From: Bacillota bacterium
GTDB lineage: Bacteria > Bacillota > Clostridia > Oscillospirales > Acutalibacteraceae
Length of the DNA: 18,219 nucleotides
NCBI GenBank assembly: GCA_023412845.1
Contig: JAEZRH010000138.1
Coordinates: forward strand, 1-18,219
Direction of reading: 5' to 3'
Position numbers and translations under genes: made by a program. Shown here one piece after another: positions 1 through 5,701 of this stretch (positions are counted from its first letter, which is position 1; each line of letters starts with the position of its first letter). Below the pieces are notes generated by a model. The model searched no databases, had not been told where the DNA came from, and saw only the letters and a program-made list of their open reading frames with translations.

Positions 1-344
1 GAGGAGGGCTGCGGCGCGGCGCTGCGGGCGGCTGGTGCGTGCGCAGGAGCTTTGGGCGCGGGAGCCGGGGCCGGGGCCTCCGGCTTCTCCGGTTCGACGG
101 TGAGGTCCGGCTTTTCTTCCACGACGACGGCCTTCCGCTTTGCCGCTTCCGCAAAATACGCATCCAGGTCCTTAGAGTTGTGCTGCTGGGTGAAGGTTTC
201 AAACACGACGTCCAGCTCGTCTTCCGTCAGGGCCGTCATGTGCTTTTTCACTTCGCCCGTGTACTTCTGGAGGGCGTCGATCACGTCCTTGTTGGGAACG
301 TTCAGGTCCCTCGCCACTTCATGGACCCTGTATTTTATCATCAT
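1..344 (-). CDS. infB: Translation initiation factor IF-2, N-terminal part (partial, 3' end outside window)
   Basis: IF-2 is the GTPase that brings initiator fMet-tRNA to the 30S subunit and promotes subunit joining. Only the first ~114 codons are present. They start MMIKYRVHEVARDLNVPNK, matching the IF2_N helical domain, followed from about residue 75 by the Pro/Ala/Lys-rich linker (repeated AP, PA and KP pairs) typical of long clostridial IF-2 proteins. The GTPase domain lies beyond position 1. The ATG at 344 is preferred because it forms an ATGA overlap with the ylxQ stop (341-343) and has a GGAGG at 354-358, nine bases upstream; the next ATG (341) is also possible. It is the last visible gene of the rimP-nusA operon. 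I read it directly from the minus strand. Confidence 0.93.
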   Translation of the reverse strand, partial: MMIKYRVHEVARDLNVPNKDVIDALQKYTGEVKKHMTALTEDELDVVFETFTQQHNSKDLDAYFAEAAKRKAVVVEEKPDLTVEPEKPEAPAPAPAPKAPAHAPAARSAAPQPS

Positions 345-673
345 AATAAGTTTCCTCCTCGTTCTTCCGCGCACAGCGCCAGCAGCGCTTTTGCAAATCC
401 GGCATCGTTCACCGCGATGATTCCTGTTCTTTTTCCGAGCGCCGCTTCCAGCGCGTCCATGTCCGTCCCGGCCTGCCGGCAGCGCACCCCGCCGTCTTCG
501 GCCTGCGCTTTCATCTTCTCCGCGGTGCGCAGCGAAAGGTCGCGGGCAAGCAACAGCAGCTTCGCGCGGTGCCTGTGCACCGCCTGCGCCGCGGCGTCGG
601 CGCCGAGGTCCAGTTTCCCGGCCCTGCGCGCCAGGCCCAGAAGCCCAAGCAGCTTTTTATCCGTTGTCTCCAA
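341..673 (-). CDS. ylxQ: L7Ae/L30e-family K-turn RNA-binding protein YlxQ
   Basis: A 110-residue protein of the L7Ae/L30e/Gadd45 family encoded between rnpM and infB in most Firmicutes; the B. subtilis homologue binds kink-turn RNA. The family look is clear: LLGLARRAGKLDLGADAA near the N-terminus (residues 9-26, the RNA-contact region), an alpha/beta sandwich pattern and a hydrophobic LLLLARDLS strand. The start is a TTG at 673, read inside the end of rnpM, with a GGAGGAA about seven bases upstream; the overlap with rnpM is 17 bp, and the stop overlaps the infB start as ATGA, so translation is probably coupled along the operon. The cellular role of YlxQ is not well established; a ribosome or structured-RNA accessory role is inferred from the family and context. 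Confidence 0.9.
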   Translation of the reverse strand: METTDKKLLGLLGLARRAGKLDLGADAAAQAVHRHRAKLLLLARDLSLRTAEKMKAQAEDGGVRCRQAGTDMDALEAALGKRTGIIAVNDAGFAKALLALCAEERGGNLL

Positions 674-932
674 GCAGTTCTTCCTCCATGCGGTCGTACA
701 CTTCGTCCGGGATTTTGCACTCGAAGGCTTTTTCGAACCGGCGGGCTTTGCGGGCCGCCTTCAGGCACTCGGCCTTCCGGCACACGTAGGCGCCGCGCCC
801 CGGCTTGCGCCCCGCCAGGTCAAGCGAAATCTCGCCCTCGGGCGATTTCACCACGCGGACCAGTTCCTTTTTCGGCTTCATCTCGCCGCACCCCGTGCAC
901 ATGCGCATCGGTATCTTCTTTTTCCGTATCAT
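657..932 (-). CDS. rnpM: YlxR/RnpM family RNA-binding protein (DUF448)
   Basis: A 91-residue basic protein with the complete YlxR signature: RMCTGCGEMKPKKELVRVV at residues 10-28, the GRKPGRGAYVC segment and a second CxxxxC-like cysteine pair, followed by a helical KAARKARRFEKAF tail. In B. subtilis this family member has been described as a modulator of RNase P that binds its RNA (RnpM). It lies 30 bp downstream of nusA and overlaps ylxQ, the standard Firmicute operon position. The ATG at 932 follows a G-rich Shine-Dalgarno stretch. Length is normal for the family. RNA binding rests on family knowledge, not on anything unique to this sequence. Confidence 0.92.
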   Translation of the reverse strand: MIRKKKIPMRMCTGCGEMKPKKELVRVVKSPEGEISLDLAGRKPGRGAYVCRKAECLKAARKARRFEKAFECKIPDEVYDRMEEELLGDNG

Positions 933-962
933 CCCGTACCCCCCAGTCTGCCCCGCGCCGCG

Positions 963-2042
963 CTATTCCTTCTCTTCCGGTTCCGGCGCTTTCTCACCGT
1001 AGAACCCGCTCTGCGGTTTGATGTCGATCTTCCAGCCGGTAAGGCGCGCCGCAAGGCGCGCGTTCTGCCCCTTGTTGCCGATGGCGAGCGAAAGCTGGTC
1101 GTCCGGCACGCTGACGCGGCAGGCCTTCGAGCCGTCCTCCGCGGGGACGACCTCGACTACGCTGGCGGGAGACAGTGCGGAGGCGATGAACTTGCACGGA
1201 TCATCGCTGTATTCCACGATGTCGATCTTTTCGCCGCCGAGCTCGGAGACGATGTGGTTGACGCGCATGCCTTTCGCGCCGATGCAGGAGCCTACGGCGT
1301 CCACGTCGGGGTTGTGGCTCACGACGGCGATCTTCGTGCGGGAGCCGGCTTCGCGGGAAACGGCCTTGATCTCGACGGTGCCGTCGAAGATCTCGGGCAC
1401 CTCCTCTTCGAACAGGCGGCGCACAAGGTCCGGATGCACGCGGCTGATGATGGCGCGCGGGCCCTTCTCCGTCTCTTTCACGTCGGCGACGTAGACCTTG
1501 ATGTGGTCGCCCACGCGGATGGTCTCGCCGGGAACCTGCTCCGTCTTGGGGAGCACGGCCTCCGCTTTGCCGATGATGAGCGTCGCGGCGCCGGAGCGCG
1601 GGTCGATCTGATCCACGAGGGCGCTCACAAGCTCCTGCTGCTTGCTCTCGAATTCCTGGAACATGCGGCTGCGTTCGCCGTCGCGGATGCCCTGGCGGAT
1701 GATGTTGCGCGCCGTCATGGCGGCAATGCGGCCGAACTCCTTCGTGTCCATCGGGACACCCACGGTTTCGCCCACGGCGGCGGTCGGGTCGATGGCGCGG
1801 GCCTTCTCCAGCAGGATCTCCTTGCCGCTGTCCGTTATGTCCTCAACGACGGTCTTGTTGAGGTAAACCTCGAACAGGCCCTTTGCCTGATCCACGCTTA
1901 CCATGCAGTCCTCGTTGCCGTAGCTGTTCTTGCAGGCCGTAACGATCGCCTTTTTGATGCGGTCTATCATGAAATCCACGGAAATGCCGCGCTCCCGCTC
2001 AAGCAGGTTCAGCGCCTCGAAAATCTCACTGCTGTCGTTCAT
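963..2042 (-). CDS. nusA: Transcription termination/antitermination factor NusA
   Basis: NusA binds RNA polymerase and nascent RNA and modulates pausing, intrinsic termination and antitermination. The 359-residue product has the full Firmicute architecture without the extra acidic repeats of E. coli: an N-terminal RNAP-binding domain (about 1-125), an S1 domain (about 130-200, with VGDHIKVYVADV), KH1 (about 230-295, GxxG as IGAKG at 254-258) and KH2 (about 300-345, IGNKG at 321-325, AARLTGWKIDI). A short acidic tail follows. The start ATG at 2042 overlaps the rimP stop as ATGA, indicating coupled translation. Expression probably depends on the promoter at 2615-2643, and a terminator-like hairpin in the operon leader offers a route for autoregulation. 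Confidence 0.98.
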   Translation of the reverse strand: MNDSSEIFEALNLLERERGISVDFMIDRIKKAIVTACKNSYGNEDCMVSVDQAKGLFEVYLNKTVVEDITDSGKEILLEKARAIDPTAAVGETVGVPMDTKEFGRIAAMTARNIIRQGIRDGERSRMFQEFESKQQELVSALVDQIDPRSGAATLIIGKAEAVLPKTEQVPGETIRVGDHIKVYVADVKETEKGPRAIISRVHPDLVRRLFEEEVPEIFDGTVEIKAVSREAGSRTKIAVVSHNPDVDAVGSCIGAKGMRVNHIVSELGGEKIDIVEYSDDPCKFIASALSPASVVEVVPAEDGSKACRVSVPDDQLSLAIGNKGQNARLAARLTGWKIDIKPQSGFYGEKAPEPEEKE

Positions 2043-2539
2043 CTTTCTTCAGTCTCCTCCAAAAAATCGTCTTCCCTCAGCCGCACAGACGCGATGTCTT
2101 TCCGGGAAAGTTCCCTCTCTTCCCCGGATTCTTCGGAAAAGGTCACGGTGCCGTCCCCGTACTTCAGCAGCGTGCCGCGGAGGTCGCGCCTGCCGTCGGG
2201 CAACGGGCGGATCAGCCGCACCGCGATTTCGGACCCGAGATACTGCCGGAAATGCTCGGGCCGGGTCAGTTCCCGGTTGACGCCCGGCGACGAAACCTCC
2301 AGGCAATAGGATTCGGCAATGGGGTCGAGCTCATCCAGCGGGCCGTTCACCGCCCGGCTCATTTTTTCGCAGTCCTCGATGCCCACGCCTGCGGCCCTGT
2401 CGATATAAATGCGCAGAAAGCTGTTGCCGCCCTCGCGCACATAGCGCACGTCCCAGACGGAAAGGCCCAGCTTTTCTGCGCACGGCACGGCGAGTTTTCT
2501 CACTTCCTCCGCCACGCCGCCCTTTTTCCGTTCAGACAA
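2039..2539 (-). CDS. rimP: Ribosome maturation factor RimP
   Basis: RimP assists late maturation of the 30S subunit. The product is about 166 residues and carries the family core: an N-terminal domain ending in LRIYIDRAAGVGIEDCEKMS, then the diagnostic YCLEVSSPGVNRELTRPEHF and a C-terminal SH3-like barrel. The open frame extends upstream to 2665, but I place the start at the TTG at 2539: it has AGAGGTGA five bases upstream (2545-2552), gives the usual family length, and the longer form would begin upstream of the promoter and inside spoVT. The reading frame remains uninterrupted to the stop, which overlaps nusA by 4 bp. It is the first gene of the nusA-infB operon. An in-frame GTG at 2548 is a weaker alternative because it lies inside the Shine-Dalgarno sequence. 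Confidence 0.95.
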   Translation of the reverse strand: MSERKKGGVAEEVRKLAVPCAEKLGLSVWDVRYVREGGNSFLRIYIDRAAGVGIEDCEKMSRAVNGPLDELDPIAESYCLEVSSPGVNRELTRPEHFRQYLGSEIAVRLIRPLPDGRRDLRGTLLKYGDGTVTFSEESGEERELSRKDIASVRLREDDFLEETEER

Positions 2540-2565
2540 TCGCTTCACCTCTCGTAATACAAACA

Positions 2566-2589
2566 AAAGAGCGGGTCGCCCCACTCTTT
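2566..2589 (-). terminator. Leader hairpin with interrupted U-tract upstream of rimP-nusA (possible attenuator)
   Basis: On the minus strand a 10-bp stem (AAAGAGTGGG / CCCGCTCTTT, one G-U pair) closes a GCGA tetraloop and is followed by TTTTGTTTG, a U-tract broken by G. It sits about 20 bases after the predicted transcription start and before the rimP ribosome binding site, so it can stop transcription of the operon that encodes NusA. Interrupted U-tracts are a known property of NusA-dependent terminators, and B. subtilis nusA is reported to be autoregulated by termination in its leader. Termination here is inferred, not shown. Confidence 0.7.
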
Positions 2590-2614
2590 CATCCTTCTTC
2601 AATATTCCTGCGTA

Positions 2615-2643
2615 ATTATAGCACGCCTTATCGAAAAAAACAA
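2615..2643 (-). promoter_or_regulatory. Sigma-A promoter of the rimP-nusA-infB operon
   Basis: Minus strand -35 TTGTTT (2638-2643), 17-bp spacer, -10 TATAAT (2615-2620) preceded by TG one base upstream (extended -10). The predicted start is near 2608, giving a leader of about 70 bases that contains the hairpin at 2566-2589. It lies just downstream of the spoVT stop codon. Confidence 0.85.
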
Positions 2644-2664
2644 GAGGATTCGGAAAAAATGGCA

Positions 2665-3204
2665 CTACTCCTCCATTTGTTTCCCCAAGAACGCCGCTGC
2701 GACCTGCGCGAGCTTCGTCTCCGTATCATCGGGAGCCGAGGGTTTGTCTTCGCTGTTGAGCATGACGACGGCTCCCGTCACGTCGCTCGACGCGAGGATG
2801 GGGCAGATGACACAGGCAGGCCGGTCGATTCCCTCAACAGGCTGTATCTTCTCCCCGCCCGTACCGATGAACGGCCGCCGCGACTGCATGCACTCCTCCA
2901 GTTCCGGCGTCACCCGGCGCTCCAGAAACTCCTTGCGGGAAACGCCCGCCGCCGCGACAACATGGTCCCTGTCGCAGATGAGCATAGGCACCCCGTCCGT
3001 CCGGTTAAGAACTTCCGCATACTGGGACGCAAATGTGGAAACCTCCCCGACAGGAGAATATTTTTTAAAGATCACGCCCCCCTGCGAATCCGTAAAAATC
3101 TCAAGCGCGTCGCCTTCCCGAATACGAAGCGTGCGGCGAATCTCTTTTGGTATGACTATGCGGCCCAGGTCGTCAATCCTTCTGACAATTCCTGTTGCTT
3201 TCAA
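2665..3204 (-). CDS. spoVT: Stage V sporulation protein T (AbrB-type regulator)
   Basis: SpoVT is a forespore transcription regulator that tunes sigma-G-dependent genes and spore coat/germination properties. The 179-residue product has an N-terminal swapped-hairpin AbrB DNA-binding domain (residues 1-50: ATGIVRRIDDLGRIVIPKEI, then RTLRIREGDALEIF) and a C-terminal GAF domain (about 55-178, including GVPMLICDRDHVVAAAGV and PACVICPILASSDVTGAVVML). Length matches B. subtilis SpoVT. The start is a TTG at 3204 with AGGGGG about nine bases upstream. It is monocistronic, divergent from the lipoprotein gene at 3411, and has a sigma-G-like promoter upstream. Its presence implies that the organism forms spores or descends from spore formers. 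AbrB itself is excluded by the GAF domain and length. Confidence 0.96.
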   Translation of the reverse strand: MKATGIVRRIDDLGRIVIPKEIRRTLRIREGDALEIFTDSQGGVIFKKYSPVGEVSTFASQYAEVLNRTDGVPMLICDRDHVVAAAGVSRKEFLERRVTPELEECMQSRRPFIGTGGEKIQPVEGIDRPACVICPILASSDVTGAVVMLNSEDKPSAPDDTETKLAQVAAAFLGKQMEE

Positions 3205-3238
3205 TTTGATTTCCCCCTATGCAGTGATTTGACAACCA

Positions 3239-3267
3239 TATTATCCGCATTAAAAATCCGGCTATGC
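3239..3267 (-). promoter_or_regulatory. Possible sigma-G-type promoter of spoVT
   Basis: Minus strand GCATA (3263-3267), 17-bp spacer, GATAATA (3239-3245), close to the sigma-G pattern (G[ACG]ATR near -35 and CATWHTA near -10), with one deviation (G for C) in the -10. It would start transcription near 3232, about 28 bases before the spoVT TTG. B. subtilis spoVT is transcribed by sigma-G. No good sigma-A promoter is seen in this gap on the minus strand. Confidence 0.45.
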
Positions 3268-3324
3268 AGGATTTAACAAGGTTGTTTCTGGAAAACCCGG
3301 AGCCGCCGTCAGTTCAGATTTCTC

Positions 3325-3353
3325 TTGTAAACACAAAAAAACCGGTTTATAAT
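3325..3353 (+). promoter_or_regulatory. Sigma-A promoter of the lipoprotein gene
   Basis: Plus strand -35 TTGTAA (3325-3330), 17-bp spacer, perfect -10 TATAAT (3348-3353). The predicted start near 3360 leaves a leader of about 50 bases before the TTG at 3411. It is divergent from spoVT. Confidence 0.8.
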
Positions 3354-3410
3354 GAACTTGGAAAAAGGAAAAACGGCCGCTTGCCGGCCTGCATCGCTGG
3401 GGGAATCGTG

Positions 3411-3857
3411 TTGAAAAAAGCGTTTAAATTCTGCCTGCTCGCCATTGCCGCGGTCACCGTTCTGACCCTCGGGGGATGCTCGGCGCGCTCGTCCGTCTCC
3501 TACGGTGATTTTGAGCAGAAGGCCGAGGCCGCCGGGTTCAAGGTCAGCGAACAGACCGCGCCCTCGGAGGAGGTCACGAAAGACCTTTCCGCCGTGAAGG
3601 ACGGGTCGGACACGCAGCTCAACTTCCTTACGTTCGATACTCCGGCACACGCGCAGAGCTGGTATTTCTCGCAGAAAGACAGTCTGCCCGCCGGCGGGAA
3701 AACGCTGGTGGACAGCGACTCCTACAATAAATTCACGCTTTCAAACGGTGAAATCTACTACGTCCTGGTCCGGATGGACAACACGTTTCTAAGCTGCCAG
3801 ACGACCGTTTCGAAAGCGGATGAGGTCGGCAGCTTTCTAAGCTCCATCAAGTATTGA
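3411..3857 (+). CDS. Small predicted lipoprotein of unknown function
   Basis: I do not recognise the family. The 148-residue product has a lipoprotein signal peptide: basic start (MKKAFKF), hydrophobic core (about 8-20) and lipobox LGGC with the lipidated Cys at residue 23. The mature part (about 125 residues) is a small soluble alpha/beta-looking domain with SYGDFEQKAEAAGFKVSEQT, then an alternating strand region (LNFLTFDTPAHAQSWYF, KFTLSNGEIYYVLVRMDNT), reminiscent of small extracytoplasmic PepSY/YcdC-like or stress-response lipoproteins, but no specific match can be claimed. The TTG at 3411 is chosen because GGGGGA (3399-3404) lies six bases upstream; a GTG at 3408 is too close to it. It has its own promoter and terminator and is the only plus-strand gene in the window. 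Confidence 0.85.
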   Translation: MKKAFKFCLLAIAAVTVLTLGGCSARSSVSYGDFEQKAEAAGFKVSEQTAPSEEVTKDLSAVKDGSDTQLNFLTFDTPAHAQSWYFSQKDSLPAGGKTLVDSDSYNKFTLSNGEIYYVLVRMDNTFLSCQTTVSKADEVGSFLSSIKY

Positions 3858-3994
3858 GGCGGGAACATGGCGCCGCTTGAGCCTGCGGCTTTCATGACTT
3901 GAGATTTTGTTAAAAATCCGGTCTTTTGCGTCGCCCCGGGCATCCGCCCGACGGGCTACGGCAAACCGAACGGGTAAAAATGTTTTTCGGCCTG

Positions 3995-4033
3995 AAAGAG
4001 CCGGTGCGGAAAATAAATCCGCACCGGCTCTTT
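3995..4033 (+). terminator. Strong intrinsic terminator between convergent lipoprotein and tdk genes
   Basis: A perfect 16-bp stem (3995-4010 with 4018-4033, core GAGCCGGTGCGGA) with a 7-base AAATAAA loop. On the plus strand it runs into CTCTTTTTATATTTT, a good U-tract, so it ends the lipoprotein transcript about 140 bases after its stop. It abuts the tdk stop codon (4034-4036); on the minus strand only three Ts follow the stem, so its activity for tdk is less certain. The gap 3858-3994 holds nothing else I can recognise. Confidence 0.9.
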
Positions 4034-4666
4034 TTATATTTTCCCCCGGACGCAGTCCCGTTTCTTTTTTCCGCTTTTCAGGATTTCTTTTTCCCAGCAG
4101 CTGTAGCACATCGGCTGATAGCTCTCGTTCCCGCCGATCTGGATCTGCTCCCCTTCCCACACGATCTCTCCGTTTTTGAACCGCGCGTTGACTTCCGCTT
4201 TTCTGCCACATTTGCAGATCGTCTTGATCTCCTGGATGGAATCAGCGATTTCAAGCAGCCGTTTGCTCCCCTCGAACAAGCAGGTGCGAAAATCCGTTTT
4301 CAAGCCGTAGCACAGCACGGGGATCGAATCGTCCAGCGCCAGCAGCTTGAGCTGGTTGACCTGGGCTCCCGTAAGAAACTGGGCTTCGTCGACGATGACC
4401 ACATCCGGCCACGGTTTCCCTCCGCTATACCGCAGGAACCGTTCTCCGAGGCAGAGCTCCCGGATATCGCCGTCCCTTGGGAGCGGGATGGCCCTGCTTG
4501 CGAGCCCGACCCTCGACCGCACGGCGTCGGCTTCCGTTCTGGTGTCGACCGTCGGCTTTAAGAGCGCGACCGTTTTGCCCTGCTGCTCGTAGTTGTATTT
4601 GACCATAAGGGCCTGGGCCGTTTTGGAGCTGTTCATGCACCCGAACCGGAAATATAATTTAGCCAT
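4034..4666 (-). CDS. tdk: Thymidine kinase, type II
   Basis: Phosphorylates thymidine to dTMP with ATP in the nucleotide salvage pathway. The 210-residue cytosolic product shows the type II (TK1-like) layout: P-loop region FRFGCMNSSKTAQ (7-19), DxR-type segment, Walker B with catalytic Glu in VIVDEAQF (about 89-96), CYGLKTDF substrate-lasso entry, and a zinc ribbon with CKC and a C-terminal CYSC pair, followed by a basic tail. The P-loop reads NSSKT where many homologues have SGK[ST], so the Gly before Lys is Ser; I believe this variant occurs in some clostridial TKs. The start ATG lies 6 bp after the stop of the Nudix gene, whose end supplies GGAGG/GGGG Shine-Dalgarno bases. It is the last gene of the rpe-rnf'-nudix'-tdk operon. 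Confidence 0.96.
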   Translation of the reverse strand: MAKLYFRFGCMNSSKTAQALMVKYNYEQQGKTVALLKPTVDTRTEADAVRSRVGLASRAIPLPRDGDIRELCLGERFLRYSGGKPWPDVVIVDEAQFLTGAQVNQLKLLALDDSIPVLCYGLKTDFRTCLFEGSKRLLEIADSIQEIKTICKCGRKAEVNARFKNGEIVWEGEQIQIGGNESYQPMCYSCWEKEILKSGKKKRDCVRGKI

Positions 4667-4672
4667 TTTCCC

Positions 4673-5104
4673 CTAGCTTTCCTCCCCCGCGGATTCCTGA
4701 GCCCTTCGCAGCAGCACCGGCTGCGTGCGCGGGAAAGCAAGATTTTCCGGAGGCTCGGTGAAGAGGTCCACGCGGTCCGTTCCGGGGCCCGCGGCGTCGA
4801 AAAATTCCTGGATCTCGGCGAAATACAGCATGCCGTACTTCATGGCGCCGTCGTCGCCGCGCTCGGCGTAGGCGCTCACATGCCGCAGACGGAACCGCGC
4901 CGCGCCCGTCTGCTCGCAGAGGCCGCGCCGGGCTGTCTGCTCGATGTTCTCGCCCTCCCGGCGCGGGCTTCCGGGCATGTCGTACGCTCCATTTTCTCCG
5001 CGCCTGCAAAGGACCCATCGGTCCTGAAAACGTGCGGCGACCGCCGCGTATTTCAGCAATTCGTCGTCAAGCTGCTGGAAGAACAGGACTTCCGTCATCC
5101 TCAT
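4673..5104 (-). CDS. Nudix-fold protein with a degenerate Nudix box (probably impaired or non-hydrolytic)
   Basis: A 143-residue protein with a Nudix domain over most of its length: a strand region LKYAAVAARFQDRWVLCRR, then the Nudix box at residues 45-68. The canonical box is Gx5Ex7REUxEExGU; here the second half reads RRGLCEQTGA (59-68). The Glu of RE is Gly61, and the second Glu of EE is Gln65; only Glu64 of the usual metal-binding trio remains. Nudix enzymes hydrolyse nucleoside diphosphate derivatives with Mg2+ held by these glutamates, so activity is likely reduced or lost, leaving a possible binding role (inference). The first ATG (5104) is three bases from GAGGAG and the ATG at 5098 is nine bases away, so the true start may be two codons later. 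It lies 12 bp after rnfA' and 6 bp before tdk. Confidence 0.82.
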   Translation of the reverse strand: MRMTEVLFFQQLDDELLKYAAVAARFQDRWVLCRRGENGAYDMPGSPRREGENIEQTARRGLCEQTGAARFRLRHVSAYAERGDDGAMKYGMLYFAEIQEFFDAAGPGTDRVDLFTEPPENLAFPRTQPVLLRRAQESAGEES

Positions 5105-5116
5105 GATCTCCTCGTT

Positions 5117-5698
5117 CTAGAATACCCTGCCCCCGGTAAAGCCGGTAAACGCCAGGGACAGGACCCCGACATAAAGCAGCACCGCCGGCAGTCCGGAGAA
5201 CGCCTCCGGCATATCGGGGTTGGAGCACGCCTTCATGGCGCAGGAAAGCGCCAGCGACGCAAGGAAAAAAGACACGCCCGTGCCCAGCGCGTAAGCCGCC
5301 GTCTGGGAAAGGCCGAGCCCGAAGATCTGCTGCACCCAGGGCATGGCGACCACCACGGTGTTTGCCGCCGAAAGCGCGAGCGGACCCGCGTTCCTCCCGT
5401 AAAAAGCCGGAGCGAGCCGGCGGAGCAGGTACGCCGCCGCAAGGTACATCAGCGCCGCCGCCGCGGCAAACACGGCCGGCCTGAGGAATTCCCCCCGGCT
5501 CCCGGCAAGGCGCGGATTCAAAAGCACGCCCGCACCGGCCGAGCCAAGCGAAAACAGCGTGACAAACAGCGAGCAGGAGAGAACCGACGACGGTCTGCGG
5601 GCCGCGCGCAGCGCGCGGCTGAATCCCGCGCCGCCGGAGAACAGGAGATTTTCCGCGGTCAGGGCCAGAAGCGCGGTCGTCACCATTCTTGCGAACAC
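5117..5698 (-). CDS. RnfA-like membrane protein lacking the iron-sulfur cysteines
   Basis: In a working Rnf complex RnfA is a six-helix subunit that shares an intramembrane 2Fe-2S cluster with RnfE. This 193-residue protein aligns along its length: LTAENLLFSGGAGFS (13-27) at the place of LVNNFVLVKFLGLCPF, LALSAANTVVVAMPW (107-121) in place of LPLITTNCAVLGVAL, and a conserved end, MPEAFSGLPAVLLYVGVL then SLAFTGFTGG. Both cluster cysteines are absent (the first motif has no Cys; the second has N113-T114 instead of N-C). Six hydrophobic segments are visible. The start is a GTG at 5698 with GGAGG about ten bases upstream, three bases after the rnfE' stop. It is clearly an Rnf/Nqr-family protein by alignment, but canonical RnfA chemistry is unlikely. 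It is followed by the Nudix gene rather than rnfB. Confidence 0.82.
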   Translation of the reverse strand: MFARMVTTALLALTAENLLFSGGAGFSRALRAARRPSSVLSCSLFVTLFSLGSAGAGVLLNPRLAGSRGEFLRPAVFAAAAALMYLAAAYLLRRLAPAFYGRNAGPLALSAANTVVVAMPWVQQIFGLGLSQTAAYALGTGVSFFLASLALSCAMKACSNPDMPEAFSGLPAVLLYVGVLSLAFTGFTGGRVF

Positions 5699-5701
5699 GG
5701 A

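Noticed and set aside
39..2309. A 756-codon plus-strand open frame across the nusA operon, and similar long frames at 4880-6145, 6502-8607, 8334-9839 and 15552-16949
   Set aside because: They are antisense to well-identified genes, are rich in Arg/Ala/His/Pro as expected from GC-rich complementary strands, and show no family motifs or ribosome binding sites.
2540..2665. N-terminal extension of rimP to 2665
   Set aside because: The extra residues would be encoded upstream of the promoter and across its -35/-10; the TTG at 2539 has a strong Shine-Dalgarno sequence and gives the normal family length.
2630..2690. A terminator for spoVT formed by GAGGA / TCCTC followed by a T-rich run
   Set aside because: The stem is only five base pairs with a 20-base loop, and the T-run is better explained as the rimP promoter -35 region; too weak to call.
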